Shown here one piece after another: positions 1-9,294 of a DNA stretch of 64,000 bases. Position numbers and translations under genes: made by a program. Position 1 is the first letter of the stretch. Every line of letters begins with the position of its first letter. Below the pieces are notes generated by a model. The model was not told the DNA's origin. It worked only from the letters and a program-made list of their open reading frames with translations, and made no database searches. The DNA is from Aristolochia californica (Eukaryota; Streptophyta; Magnoliopsida; Piperales; Aristolochiaceae): the NCBI GenBank assembly GCA_029961685.1, contig JARWKL010000010.1, positions 13,785,931 to 13,849,930 on the forward strand. Reading direction: 5' to 3'.

Positions 1-467
1 GTGGAATTTCCCAAACACATATTTTGGGGTTCATTTTTAGTGCGTGATATAATTTTCTATTCATTATTATAGTTTTCAAATTTTTTTGCACACATGAACT
101 CTAAAATTTTCATTTTGTTGCGGTCTTATATCTTTTTTTGTATACGAGGAGAAATGGGAGTCACAAGTTTGGACTTGAAAAAAAAAAAATTTGAACATAA
201 AAAAATGGGGATGCACAAATGCTGGGAGAGATAATTCCAAAGAGTATCTGCGATTTTTAAAGATAGGCAAAAAAGTGGGTTGTTTGGCTCTGGTAAATAT
301 CCAACCACTTGAGAATTCAACTTTTTCTACCCCCCCTTAATTTTTGGCCACTTGCATTGTCAACATGCTTGTGGCATGCACACCCACCACACTTAAAGCA
401 TGTTGGGATCAGTTACAAGTCCCTTTCCAATAAAATTCCACCAAACTATTATTAGGGGGTTGTACTA
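1..467. repeat. Type A monomer (exemplar)
   Basis: 467 bp. Diagnostic positions are cacatattttgg near the start, gatataat, gttttcaaattt, gaactctaaaa, gtatacgaggagaaatgg, ggacttg before the A tract, gaacataaaaaaatgg, ctgcgatttttaaagatag, ccttaatttttgg, cattgtcaac, ttccaataaaa and ccaaactatt. It has one EcoRI site (gaattc), as almost every monomer does. This first copy has gcggtc where the others have gcgatc. A is the most distinct of the four classes. Confidence 0.95.
361..405. other. Inverted repeat 1 of the monomer (potential stem-loop)
   Basis: Arms caacatgctt (361-370) and aagcatgttg (396-405) are perfect reverse complements over 10 bp, with a 25-nt loop. Inside the loop, gtgg at the left and ccac near the right could lengthen the structure. 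A and C monomers keep 10 bp or nearly so. B (catgcatg) and D (catgcctg) keep an 8-bp core, caacatgc/gcatgttg. The element recurs once per monomer across the window, with rare exceptions such as caacgtgc near 49851. Whether it extrudes as a cruciform is unknown. Confidence 0.8.
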
Positions 468-476
468 GTGGAATTT
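433..476. other. Inverted repeat 2, spanning the monomer junction
   Basis: Arms aaattccac (433-441) and gtggaattt (468-476) are perfect reverse complements over 9 bp, with a 26-nt loop that contains tattattaggggg and the junction motif actagt. One arm lies at the end of a monomer and the other at the start of the next, so the element exists only because the repeat is tandem. It recurs at nearly every junction. Exceptions that break an arm include gtgaaattt at 20813, 23123 and 30960, gttcaattt at 21280 and 23590, aaaatgccacc near 22177 and 24487, and ttggaattt at 54613. Confidence 0.8.
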
Positions 477-933
477 CCCAAACATGGATTTTGGGGTTCA
501 TTTTTAGTGCGTGAAATAATTTTCTATTCATTATTATAGTTTTAAAATTTTTTTGCACACATGATCTCTAAAATTTTCATTTTGTTGCGATCTTATATCT
601 TTTTTGTTTACGTGGAAAAATGGGAGTCAAAAGTTTGGACCTGAAAAAAAGAAAATTTTGAACATCAAAAAATGGGGATGCACAAATGCTGGGAGAGATA
701 ATTCCAAAGAGTATCTGTGATTTTTAAGGATAGGCAAAAAAGTGGGTTGTTTGTCTCTGGTAAATATCCAACCACTCGAGAATTCAACTTTTTCTACCCC
801 CCCTTATTTTTGGTCACTTGAATCCTCAACATGCATGTGGCATGCACACCCACCACACTTAAAGCATGTTGGGATCAGTTACAAGTCCCTTTCACATAAA
901 ATTCCACCAAGCTATTATTAGGGGGTTGTACTT
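468..933. repeat. Type B monomer (exemplar)
   Basis: 466 bp. Diagnostic positions are gttttaaaattt, gatctctaaaa, ttacgtggaaa, gtcaaaagtttgg, an A tract broken by one G (gaaaaaaagaaaatttt), gaacatc, ttgtctctgg, a cactcgag XhoI site next to the EcoRI site, ccttatttttggtc, catgcatgtgg and ttcacataaaa. The junction into the next monomer reads acttgtgg, which marks nearly every B-to-C step in the window. Confidence 0.95.
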
Positions 934-1398
934 GTGGAATTTCCCAAAGATGGATTTTGGGGTTCATTTTTAGTGCGTGAAATAATTTTCTATTAATTAA
1001 TATAGTTTTCAAATTTTTTTGCACACATGATCTCTAAAATTTTCATTTTGTTGCGATCTTATATGTTTTTTGTTTACGAGGAAAAATGGGAGTCACAAGT
1101 ATGGACCTGAAAAAAAAAAAAGTTTGTACATCCAAAATGGGGATGCACAAATGTTGGGAGAGATAATTCCAAAGAGTATCTATGATTTTTAAGGATAGGA
1201 AAAAACGAGGGTTGTTTGGCTCTGGTAAATATCCAACCACTTGAGAATTCAACTTTTTCTACCCCCCCTAATTTTTGGCCACTTGCATCCTCAACATGCT
1301 TGTGGCATGCACACCCACCACACTTCAAGCATGTTGGGATCAATTACAAGTCCCTTTCCTATAAAATTCCACCAAGCTATTATTAGGGGGTTGTACTA
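934..1398. repeat. Type C monomer (exemplar)
   Basis: 465 bp. Diagnostic positions are cccaaagatgg at the start, attaattatta (here attaattaata), atatgttttttg, an unbroken A tract followed by gtttgtacatcc, ctatgatttttaagga, aaaaacgagggttg, cacttgag, cctaatttttggcc, catgcttgtgg and cttcaagc. C copies in the left part of the window (here, 2797 and 6056) share caaatgttggg and ggataggaaa or ggacaggaaa. Those of the central domain have caaatgctggg and ggagaggaaa. Confidence 0.95.
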
Positions 1399-1863
1399 GT
1401 GGAATTTCCCAAACATGGATTTTGGGGTTCATTTTTAGTGCGTGAAATAATTTTCTATTCATTATTAAAGTTTTCAAATTTTTTTGCACACAAGAACTCC
1501 AAAATTTTCATTTGTTGCGATCTTATATCTTTTTTGTTTACGAGGAAAAATGGGAGTCACAAGTTTGGACCTCAAAAAAAAAAAATGTTTGTAGATCCAA
1601 AATGGGGATGCACAAATGCTGGGAGAGATAATTCCAAAGAGTATCTGTGATTTTTAAGGATAGGCAAAAAAGTGGGTTGGTCGGCTCTGGTAAATATCCA
1701 ACCACTCGAGAATTCAACTTTTTCTACCCCCCCTAATTTTTGGCCACTTGCATCCTCAACATGCCTGTGGCATGCACACCCACCACACTTAAAGCATGTT
1801 GGGATCAGTTAAGAGTCCCTTTCCTATAAAATTCCACCAAGCTATTATTAGGGGGTTGTACTT
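1399..1863. repeat. Type D monomer, full length (exemplar)
   Basis: 465 bp. Diagnostic positions are cattattaaag, cacaagaactcc, tttcatttgttgcg (one T shorter than the other classes), gacctcaaaa with a long A tract running into atgtttgtac, ggttggtcggctc (gttgttcggctc in the other copies), a cactcgag XhoI site, catgcctgtgg and ttaagagtcc. This full-length D keeps the block ggatgcacaaatgctggg, which is missing from all D copies between 8852 and 32333. Confidence 0.95.
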
Positions 1864-3726
1864 GTGGAATTTCCCAAACACATATTTTGGGGTTCATTTT
1901 TAGTGCGTGATATAATTTTCTATTCATTATTATAGTTTTCAAATTTTTTTGCACACATGAACTCTAAAATTTTCATTTTGTTGCGATCTTATATCTTTTT
2001 TTGTATACGAGGAGAAATGGGAGTCACAAGTTTGGACTTGAAAAAATAAAATTTGAACATAAAAAAATGGGGATGCACAAATGCTGGGAGAGATAATTCC
2101 AACGAGTATCTGTGATTTTTAAGGATAGGCAAAAAAAGTGGGTTGTTTGGCTCTGGTAAATATCCAACCACTTGAGAATTCAACTTTTTCTACCCCCCCT
2201 TAATTTTTGGCCACTTGCATTGTCAACATGCTTGTGGCATGCACACCCACCACACTTAAAGCATGTTGGGATCAGTTACAAGTCCCTTTCCAATAAAATT
2301 CCACCAAACTATTATTAGGGGGTTGTACAAGTGGAATTTCCCAAACATGGATTTTGGGGTTCATTTTTAGTGCGTGAAATAATTTTCTATTCATTATTAT
2401 AGTTTTAAAATTTTTTTGCACACATGATCTCTAAAATTTTCATTTTGTTGCGATCTTATATCTTTTTTGTTTACGTGGAAAAATGGGAGTCAAAAGTTTG
2501 GACCTGAAAAAAAGAAAATTTTGAACATAAAAAAATGGGGATGCACAAATGCTGGGAGAGATAATTCCAAAGAGTATCTGTGATTTTTAAGGATAGGCAA
2601 AAAAGTGGGTTGTTTGTCTCTGGTAAATATCCAACCACTCGAGAATTCAACTTTTTCTACCCCCCCTTATTTTTGGTCACTTGCATCCTCAACATGCATG
2701 TGGCATGCACACCCACCACACTTAAAGCATGTTGGGATCAGTTACAAGTCCCTTTCACATAAAATTCCACCAAGCTATTATTAGGGGGTTGTACTTGTGG
2801 AATTTCCCAAAGATGGATTTTGGGGTTCATTTTTAGTGCGTGAAATAATTTTCTATTAATTATTATAGTTTTCAAATTTTTTTGCACACATGATCTCTAA
2901 AATTTTCATTTTGTTGCGATCTTATATGTTTTTTGTTTACGAGGAAAAATGGGAGTCACAAGTATGGACCTGAAAAAAAAAAAAGTTTGTACATCCAAAA
3001 TGGGGATGCACAAATGTTGGGAGAGATAATTCCAAAGAGTATCTATGATTTTTAAGGACAGGAAAAAACGAGGGTTGTTTGGCTCTGGTAAATATCCTAC
3101 CACTTGAGAATTCAACTTTTTCTACCCCCCCTAATTTTTGGCCACTTGCATCCTCAACATGCTTGTGGCATGCACACCCACCACACTTCAAGCATGTTGG
3201 GATCAGTTACAAGTCCCTTTCCTATAAAATTCCACCAAGCTATTATTAGGGGGTTGTACTAGTGGAATTTCCCAAACATGGATTTTGGGGTTCATTTTTA
3301 GTGCGTGAAATAATTTTCTATTCATTATTAAAGTTTTCAAATTTTTTTGCACACAAGAACTCCAAAATTTTCATTTGTTGCGATCTTATATCTTTTTTGT
3401 TTACGAGGAAAAATGGGAGTCACAAGTTTGGACCTCAAAAAAAAAAAATGTTTGTACATCCAAAATGGGGATGCACAAATGCTGGGAGAGATAATTCCAA
3501 AGAGTATCTGTGATTTTTAAGGATAGGCAAAAAAGTGGGTTGTTCGGCTCTGGTAAATATCCAACCACTCGAGAATTCAACTTTTTCTACCCCCCCTAAT
3601 TTTTGGCCACTTGCATCCTCAACATGCATGTGGCATGCACACCCACCACACTTAAAGCATGTTGGGATCAGTTAAGAGTCCCTTTCCTATAAAATTCCAC
3701 CAAGCTATTATTAGGGGGTTGTACTT
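1864..3726. repeat. HOR unit, A-B-C-D 4-mer, full-length D
   Basis: A 1864-2330, B 2331-2796, C 2797-3261, D 3262-3726; 1863 bp. It differs from the first unit by scattered substitutions. Its A has a T in the A tract (gaaaaaataaaatttg) and aacgagtatctg, both shared with the A at 3727. The A-to-B junction reads acaagtgg instead of actagtgg. Confidence 0.95.
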
Positions 3727-4193
3727 GTGGAATTTCCCAAACACATATTTTGGGGTTCATTTTTAGTGCGTGATATAATTTTCTATTCATTATTATAGTT
3801 TTCAAATTTTTTTGCACACATGAACTCTAAAATTTTCATTTTGTTGCGATCTTATATCTTTTTTTGTATACGAGGAGAAATGGGAGTCACAAGTTTGGAC
3901 TTGAAAAAATAAAATTTGAACATAAAAAAATGGGGATGCACAAATGCTGGGAGAGATAATTCCAACGAGTATCTGAGATTTTTAAGGATAGGCAAAAAAA
4001 GTGGGTTGTTTGGCTCTGGTAAATATCCAACCACTTGAGAATTCAACTTTTTCTACCCCCCCTTAATTTTTGGCCACTTGCATTGTCAACATGCTTGTGG
4101 CATGCACACCCACCACACTTAAAGCATGTTGGGTTCAGTTACAAGTCCCTTTCCAATAAAATTCCTCCAAACTATTATTAGGGGGTTGTACTA

Positions 4194-4658
4194 GTGGAAT
4201 TTCCCGAACATGGATTTTGGGGTTCATTTTTAGTGCGTGAAATAATTTTCTATTCATTATTATAGTTTTAAAATTTTTTTGCACACATGATCTCTAAAAT
4301 TTTCATTTTGTTGCGATCTTATATCTTTTTTGTTTACGTGGAAAAATGGGAGTCAAAAGTTTGGACCTGAAAAAAAGAAAATTTTGAACATCAAAAAATG
4401 GAGATGCACAAATGCTGGGAGAGATAATTCCAAAGAGTATCTGTGATTTTTAAGGATAGGCAAAAAAGTGGGTTGTTTGTCTCTGGTAAATATCCAACCA
4501 CTTGAGAATTCAACTTTTTCTACCCCCCCTAATTTTTGCCCACTTGCATTGTCAACATGCTTGTGGCATGCACACCCACCACACTTAAAGCATGTTGGGA
4601 TCAGTTACAAGTCCCTTTCCTATAAAATTCCACCAAGCTATTATTAGGGGTTGTACTA
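4194..4658. repeat. B/A hybrid monomer
   Basis: It begins as B (gttttaaaattt, ttacgtgg, broken A tract, ttgtctctgg) and changes to A-like sequence at cacttgag, followed by cattgtcaac. Its end (ttcctataaaa, caagctatt) is C/D-like, and the junction has four G (attaggggttg) instead of five. The crossover from B therefore lies near 4490-4505, further downstream than in the other B/A hybrids of the window. Confidence 0.85.
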
Positions 4659-5122
4659 GTGGAATTTCCAAAACATGGATTTTGGGGTTCATTTTTAGTG
4701 CGTGATATAATTGTCTATTCATTATTATAGTTTTCAAATTTGTTTGCACACATGAACTCTAAAATTTTCATTTTGTTGCGATCTTTATCTTTTTTTGTTT
4801 ACGAGGAAAAATGGGAGTCACAAGTTTGGACTTGAAAAAAAAAAAATTTGAACATAAAAAAATGGGGAATCCCAAATGCTGGGAGAGAAAATTCCAAAGA
4901 GTATCTGTGATTTTTAAGGATAGGCAAAAAAGTGGGTTGTTTGGCTCTGGTAAATATCCAACCACTTGAGAATTCAACTTTTTCTACCCCCCCTAATTTT
5001 TGGCCACTTGCATCCTCAACATGCTTGTGGCATGCACACCCACCACACTTAAAGCATGTTGGGATCAGTTACAAGTCCCTTTCCTATAAAATTCCACCAA
5101 GCTATTATTAGGGGCTGTACTA
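4659..5122. repeat. Divergent monomer, four-G junction
   Basis: 464 bp. It starts gtggaatttccaaaacatgg, has gatataattg and gaactctaaaa like A, but ttgtttacgagg where A has gtatacgagg. It also has its own changes: aatttgtttgcac, gcgatctttatc, ggggaatcccaaatgc and gagaaaattcc. It ends in aggggctgtac, again with four G. It looks like an early offshoot of the A lineage or an older unhomogenised copy. Confidence 0.8.
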
Positions 5123-5588
5123 GTGGAATTTTCCAAAAATGGAATTTGGGGTTCATTTTTAGTGCGTAATATAATTTTCTATTCATTATTATAGTTTTCA
5201 AATTTTTTTGCACACATGAACTCTAAAATTTTTATTTTGTTGCGATCTTATATCTTTTTTGTTTACGAGGAAAAATGGGAGTCACAAGTTTGGACCTGAA
5301 AAAAAAAAATTTGACAATCAAAAAACGGGGATGCACAAATGCTGGGAGAGATAATTCCAACGAGTATCTGTGATTTTTAAGGATAGGCAAAAAAAGTGGG
5401 TTGTTTGGCTCTGGTAAATATCCAACCACTTGAGAATTCAACTTTTTCTACCCCCCCTTAATTTTTGGCCACTTGCATTGTCAACATGCTTGTGGCATGC
5501 ACACCCACCACACTTAAAGCATGTTGGGATCAGTTACAAGTCCCTTTCCAATAAAATTCCACCAAACTATTATTAGGGGGTTGTACTA
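5123..5588. repeat. Divergent monomer with A-type tail
   Basis: 466 bp. The first half is unusual: gtggaattttccaaaaatgg, aatttggggttc, gtgcgtaatataat, and tttgacaatcaaaaaacgg after a short A tract. From about aacgagtatctg onward it matches the tail of the A monomers at 1864 and 3727 (aacgag, cttgag, ccttaattttt, cattgtcaac, ccaaactatt). It is therefore a mosaic of a rare class and local A. Confidence 0.8.
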
Positions 5589-6985
5589 GTGGAATTTCCC
5601 AAACATGGATTTTGGGGTTCATTTTTAGTGCGTGAAATAATTTTCCATTCATTATTATAGTTTTAAAATTTTTTTTGCACACATGATCTCTAAAATTTTC
5701 ATTTTGTTGCGATCTTATATCTTTTTTGTTTACGTGGAAAAATGGGAGTCAAAAGTTTGGACCTGAAAAAAAGAAAATTTTGAACATCAAAAAATGGGGA
5801 TGCACAAATGCTGGGAGAGATAATTCCAAAGAGTATCTGTGATTTTTAAGGATAGGCAAAAAAGTGGGTTGTTTGTCTCTGGTAAATATCCAACCACTCC
5901 AGAATTCAACTTTTTCTACCCCCCCTTATTTTTGGTCACTTGGATCCTCAACATGCATGTGGCATGCACACCCACCACACTTAAAGCATGTTGGGATCAG
6001 TTACAAGTCCCTTTCACATAAAATTCCACCAAGCTATTATTAGGGGGTTGTACTTGTGGAATTTCCCAAAGATGGATTTTGGGGTTCATTTTTAGTGCGT
6101 GAAATAATTTTCTATTAATTATTATAGTTTTCAAATTTTTTTGCACACATGATCTCTAAAATTTTCATTTTGTTGCGATCTTATATGTTTTTTGTTTACG
6201 AGGAAAAATGGGAGTCACAAGTATGGACCTGAAAAAAAAAAAAGTTTGTACATCCAAAATGAGGATGCACAAATGTTGGGAGAGATAATTCCAAAGAGTA
6301 TCTATGATTTTTAAGGATAGGAAAAAACGAGGGTTGTTTGGCTCTGGTAAATATCCAACCACTTGAGAATTCAACTTTTTCTACCCCCCCTAATTTTTGG
6401 CCACTTGCATCCTCAACATGCTTGTGGCATGCACACCCACCACACTTCAAGCATGTTGGGATCAGTTACAAGTCCCTTTCCTATAAAATTCCACCAAGCT
6501 ATTATTAGGGGGTTGTACTAGTGGAATTTCCCAAACATGGATTTTGGGGTTCATTTTTAGTGCGTGAAATAATTTTCTATTCATTATTAAAGTTTTCAAA
6601 TTTTTTTGCACACAAGAACTCCAAAATTTTCATTTGTTGCGATCTTATATCTTTTTTGTTTACGAGGAAAAATGGGAGTCACAAGTTTGGACCTCAAAAA
6701 AAAAAAATGTTTGTACATCCAAAATGGGGTTGCACAAATGCTGGGAGAGATAATTCCAAAGAGTATCTGTGATTTTTAAGGATAGGCAAAAAAGTGGGTT
6801 GTTCGACTCTGGTAAATATCCAACCACTCGAGAATTCAACTTTTTCTACCCCCCCTAATTTTTGGCCACTTGCATCCTCAACATGCCTGTGGCATGCACA
6901 CCCACCACACTTAAAGCATGTTGGGATCAGTTAAGAGTCCCTTTCCTATAAAATTCCACCAAGCTATTATTAGGGGGTTGTACAA

Positions 6986-7918
6986 GTGGAATTTCCCAAA
7001 CACATATTTTGGGGTTCATTTTTAGTGCGTGATATAATTTTCTATTCATTATTATAGTTTTCAAATTTTTTTGCACACATGAACTCTAAAATTTTCATTT
7101 TGTTGCGATCTTATATCTTTTTTTGTATACGAGGAGAAATGGGAGTCACATGTTTGGACTTGAAAAAAAAAAAATTTGAACATAAAAAAATGGGGATGCA
7201 CAAATGCTGGGAGAGATAATTCCAAAGAGTATCTGCGATTTTTAAAGATAGGCAAAAAAGTGGGTTGTTTGGCTCTGGTAAATATCCAACCACTTGAGAA
7301 TTCAACTTTTTCTACCCCCCCTTAATTTTTGGCCACTTGCATCCTCAACATGCTTGTGGCATGCACACCCACCACACTTAAAGCATGTTGGGATCAGTTA
7401 CAAGTCCCTTTCCAATAAAATTCCACCAAACTATTATTAGGGGGTTGTACTAGTGGAATTTCCCAAACATGGATTTTGGGGTTCATTTTTAGTGCGTGAA
7501 ATAATTTTCTATTCATTATTATAGTTTTAAAATTTTTTTGCACACATGATCTCTAAAATTTTCATTTTGTTGCGATCTTATATCTTTTTTGTTTACGTGG
7601 AAAAATGGGAGTCAAAAGTTTGGACCTGAAAAAAAGAAAATTTTGAACATCAAAAAATGGGGATGCACAAATGCTGGGAGAGATAATTCCAAAGAGTATC
7701 TATGATTTTTAAGGATAGGAAAAAACGAGGGTTGTTTGGCTCTGGTAAATATCCAACCACTTGAGAATTCAACTTTTTCTACCCCCCCTAATTTTTGGCC
7801 ACTTGCATCCTCAACATGCTTGTGGCATGCACACCCACCACACTTCAAGCATGTTGGGATCAGTTACAAGTCCCTTTCCTATAAAATTCCACCAAGCTAT
7901 TATTAGGGGGTTGTACTA
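6986..7918. repeat. 2-mer unit: A plus B/C hybrid
   Basis: A 6986-7452, B/C hybrid 7453-7918; 933 bp. The hybrid is B up to gaacatc and C from ctatgatttttaagga (aaaaacgaggg, cttcaagc). It is what one expects from unequal crossover that removed one monomer between a B and a C, with D also lost from the unit. The A tail carries catcctcaac rather than the usual cattgtcaac. Confidence 0.9.
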
Positions 7919-9294
7919 GTGGAATTTCCCAAACACATATTTTGGGGTTCATTTTTAGTGCGTGATATAATTTTCTATTCATTATTATAGTTTTCAAATT
8001 TTTTTGCTCACATGAACTCTAAAATTTTCATTTTGTTGCGATCTTATATCTTTTTTTGTATACGAGGAGAAATGGGAGTCACAAGTTTGGACTTGAAAAA
8101 AAAAAAATTTGAACATAAAAAAATGGGGATGCACAAATGCTGGGAGAGATAATTCCAAAGAGTATCTGCGATTTTTAAAGATAGGCAAAAAAGTGGGTTG
8201 TTTGGCTCTGGTAAATATCCAACCACTTGAGAATTCAACTTTTTCTACCCCCCCTTAATTTTTGGCCACTTGCATTGTCAACATGCTTGTGGCATGCACA
8301 CCCACCACACTTAAAGCATGTTGGGATCAGTTACAAGTCCCTTTCCAATAAAATTCCACCAAACTATTATTAGGGGGTTGTACTAGTGGAATTTCCCAAA
8401 CATGGATTTTGGGGTTCATTTTTAGTGCGTGAAATAATTTTCTATTCATTATTATAGTTTTAAAATATTTTTGCACACATGATCTCTAAAATTTTCATTT
8501 TGTTGCGATCTTATATCTTTTTTGTTTACGTGGAAAAATGGGAGTCAAAAGTTTGGACCTGAAAAAAAGAAAATTTTGAACATCAAAAAATGGGGATGCA
8601 CAAATGCTGGGAGAGATAATTCCAAAGAGTATCTGTGATTTTTAAGGAGAGGAAAAAACGAGGGTTCTTTGGCTCTGGTAAATATCCAACCACTTGAGAA
8701 TTCAACTTTTTCTACCCCCCCTAATTTTTGGCCACTTGCATCCTCAACATGCTTGTGGCATGCACACCCACCACACTTCAAGCATGTTGGGATCAGTTAC
8801 AAGTCCCTTTCCTATAAAATTCCACCAAGCTATTATTAGGGGGTTGTACTAGTGGAACTTCCCAAACATGGATTTTGGGGTTCATTTTTAGTGCGTGAAA
8901 TAATTTTCTATTCATTATTAAAGTTTTCAAATTTTTTTGCACACATGAACTCCTAAATTTCCATTTGTTGCGATCTTATATCCTTTTTGTTTACGAGGAA
9001 AAATGGGAGTCACATGTTTGGACCTCAAAAAAAAAAATGTTTGTACATCCAAAATGGGATAATTCCAAGGAGTATCTGTGATTTTTAAGGATAGGCAAAA
9101 AAGTGGGTTGTTCGGCTCTGGTAAATATCCAACCACTCGAGAATTCAACTTTTTCTACCCCCCCCAATTTTTGGCCACTTGCATCCTCAACATGCCTGTG
9201 GCATGCACACCCACCACACTTAAAGCATGTTGGGATCAGTTAAGAGTCCCTTTCCTATAAAATTCCACCAAGCTATTATTAGGGGGTTGTACTA
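7919..9294. repeat. 3-mer unit: A, B/C hybrid, D'
   Basis: A 7919-8385 (with gctcacatg instead of gcacacatg), B/C hybrid 8386-8851, D' 8852-9294. The B/C switch lies slightly downstream of that in the preceding unit: ctgtgatttttaaggagagg keeps the B base and then goes to C. It is therefore not a simple copy of the 7453 hybrid. D' is the first D with the 21-bp deletion and marks the left edge of the deletion-bearing domain. Confidence 0.9.
8852..9294. repeat. D' monomer (21-bp deletion), first copy
   Basis: 443 bp against 465 for full D. At 9051-9066 the sequence reads aaaatgggataattcc, where full D has aaaatggggatgc, a further stretch and then agataattcc; 21 bp are missing. Short ggga/gat similarity at the two ends suggests microhomology-mediated loss. 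D' also carries gaactcctaaatttcc where D has gaactccaaaattttc. Private changes in this copy are gtggaacttccc and ccaagg. Confidence 0.92.

Larger units (their letters stand above)
1..1863. repeat. HOR unit, A-B-C-D 4-mer, full-length D
   Basis: Monomers A 1-467, B 468-933, C 934-1398 and D 1399-1863 make one 1863-bp unit. The following unit repeats the same order and length, which defines the basic higher-order period. The D-to-A junction here reads acttgtgg, while most D-to-A junctions further right read actagtgg. Confidence 0.95.
3727..6985. repeat. Enlarged 7-monomer HOR unit with three extra monomers
   Basis: A 3727-4193, B/A hybrid 4194-4658, divergent monomer 4659-5122, divergent-to-A hybrid 5123-5588, B 5589-6055, C 6056-6520, D 6521-6985; 3259 bp. 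Without the three middle monomers it would be an ordinary 4-mer. The added block is the most divergent stretch of the left domain. It may be a relic of older array DNA inserted by recombination, but that is inference. Confidence 0.9.

Noticed and set aside
50..75. TATA-like and promoter-like AT-rich stretches (tataattttctattc)
   Set aside because: AT-rich repeats contain many such strings. There is no adjacent gene or initiator context, so a promoter call is not supported.
76..270. Recurrent open frames of about 60-97 codons on both strands, once or more per monomer
   Set aside because: They recur in phase with the satellite, overlap each other in several frames, change or vanish with one-base length changes in the A tract, and show no domain, signal or start context. 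They are by-products of repetition.
451..464. Telomere-like attaggggg at each monomer end
   Set aside because: It is a single TTAGGG-like hexamer per 465 bp with extra G and no tandem telomere repeats. Nothing indicates a telomere or interstitial telomere array.
1671..1690. Possible CENP-B-box-like element around gttcggctctgg of D monomers
   Set aside because: Only the ttcg core is similar; the required downstream cggg is absent, and the first D even reads gtcggctc. It does not fit the known motif.
4194..5588. Transposon insertion as the cause of the enlarged unit
   Set aside because: The extra block consists wholly of satellite monomers in register and orientation, with no terminal repeats, target duplication or foreign sequence.
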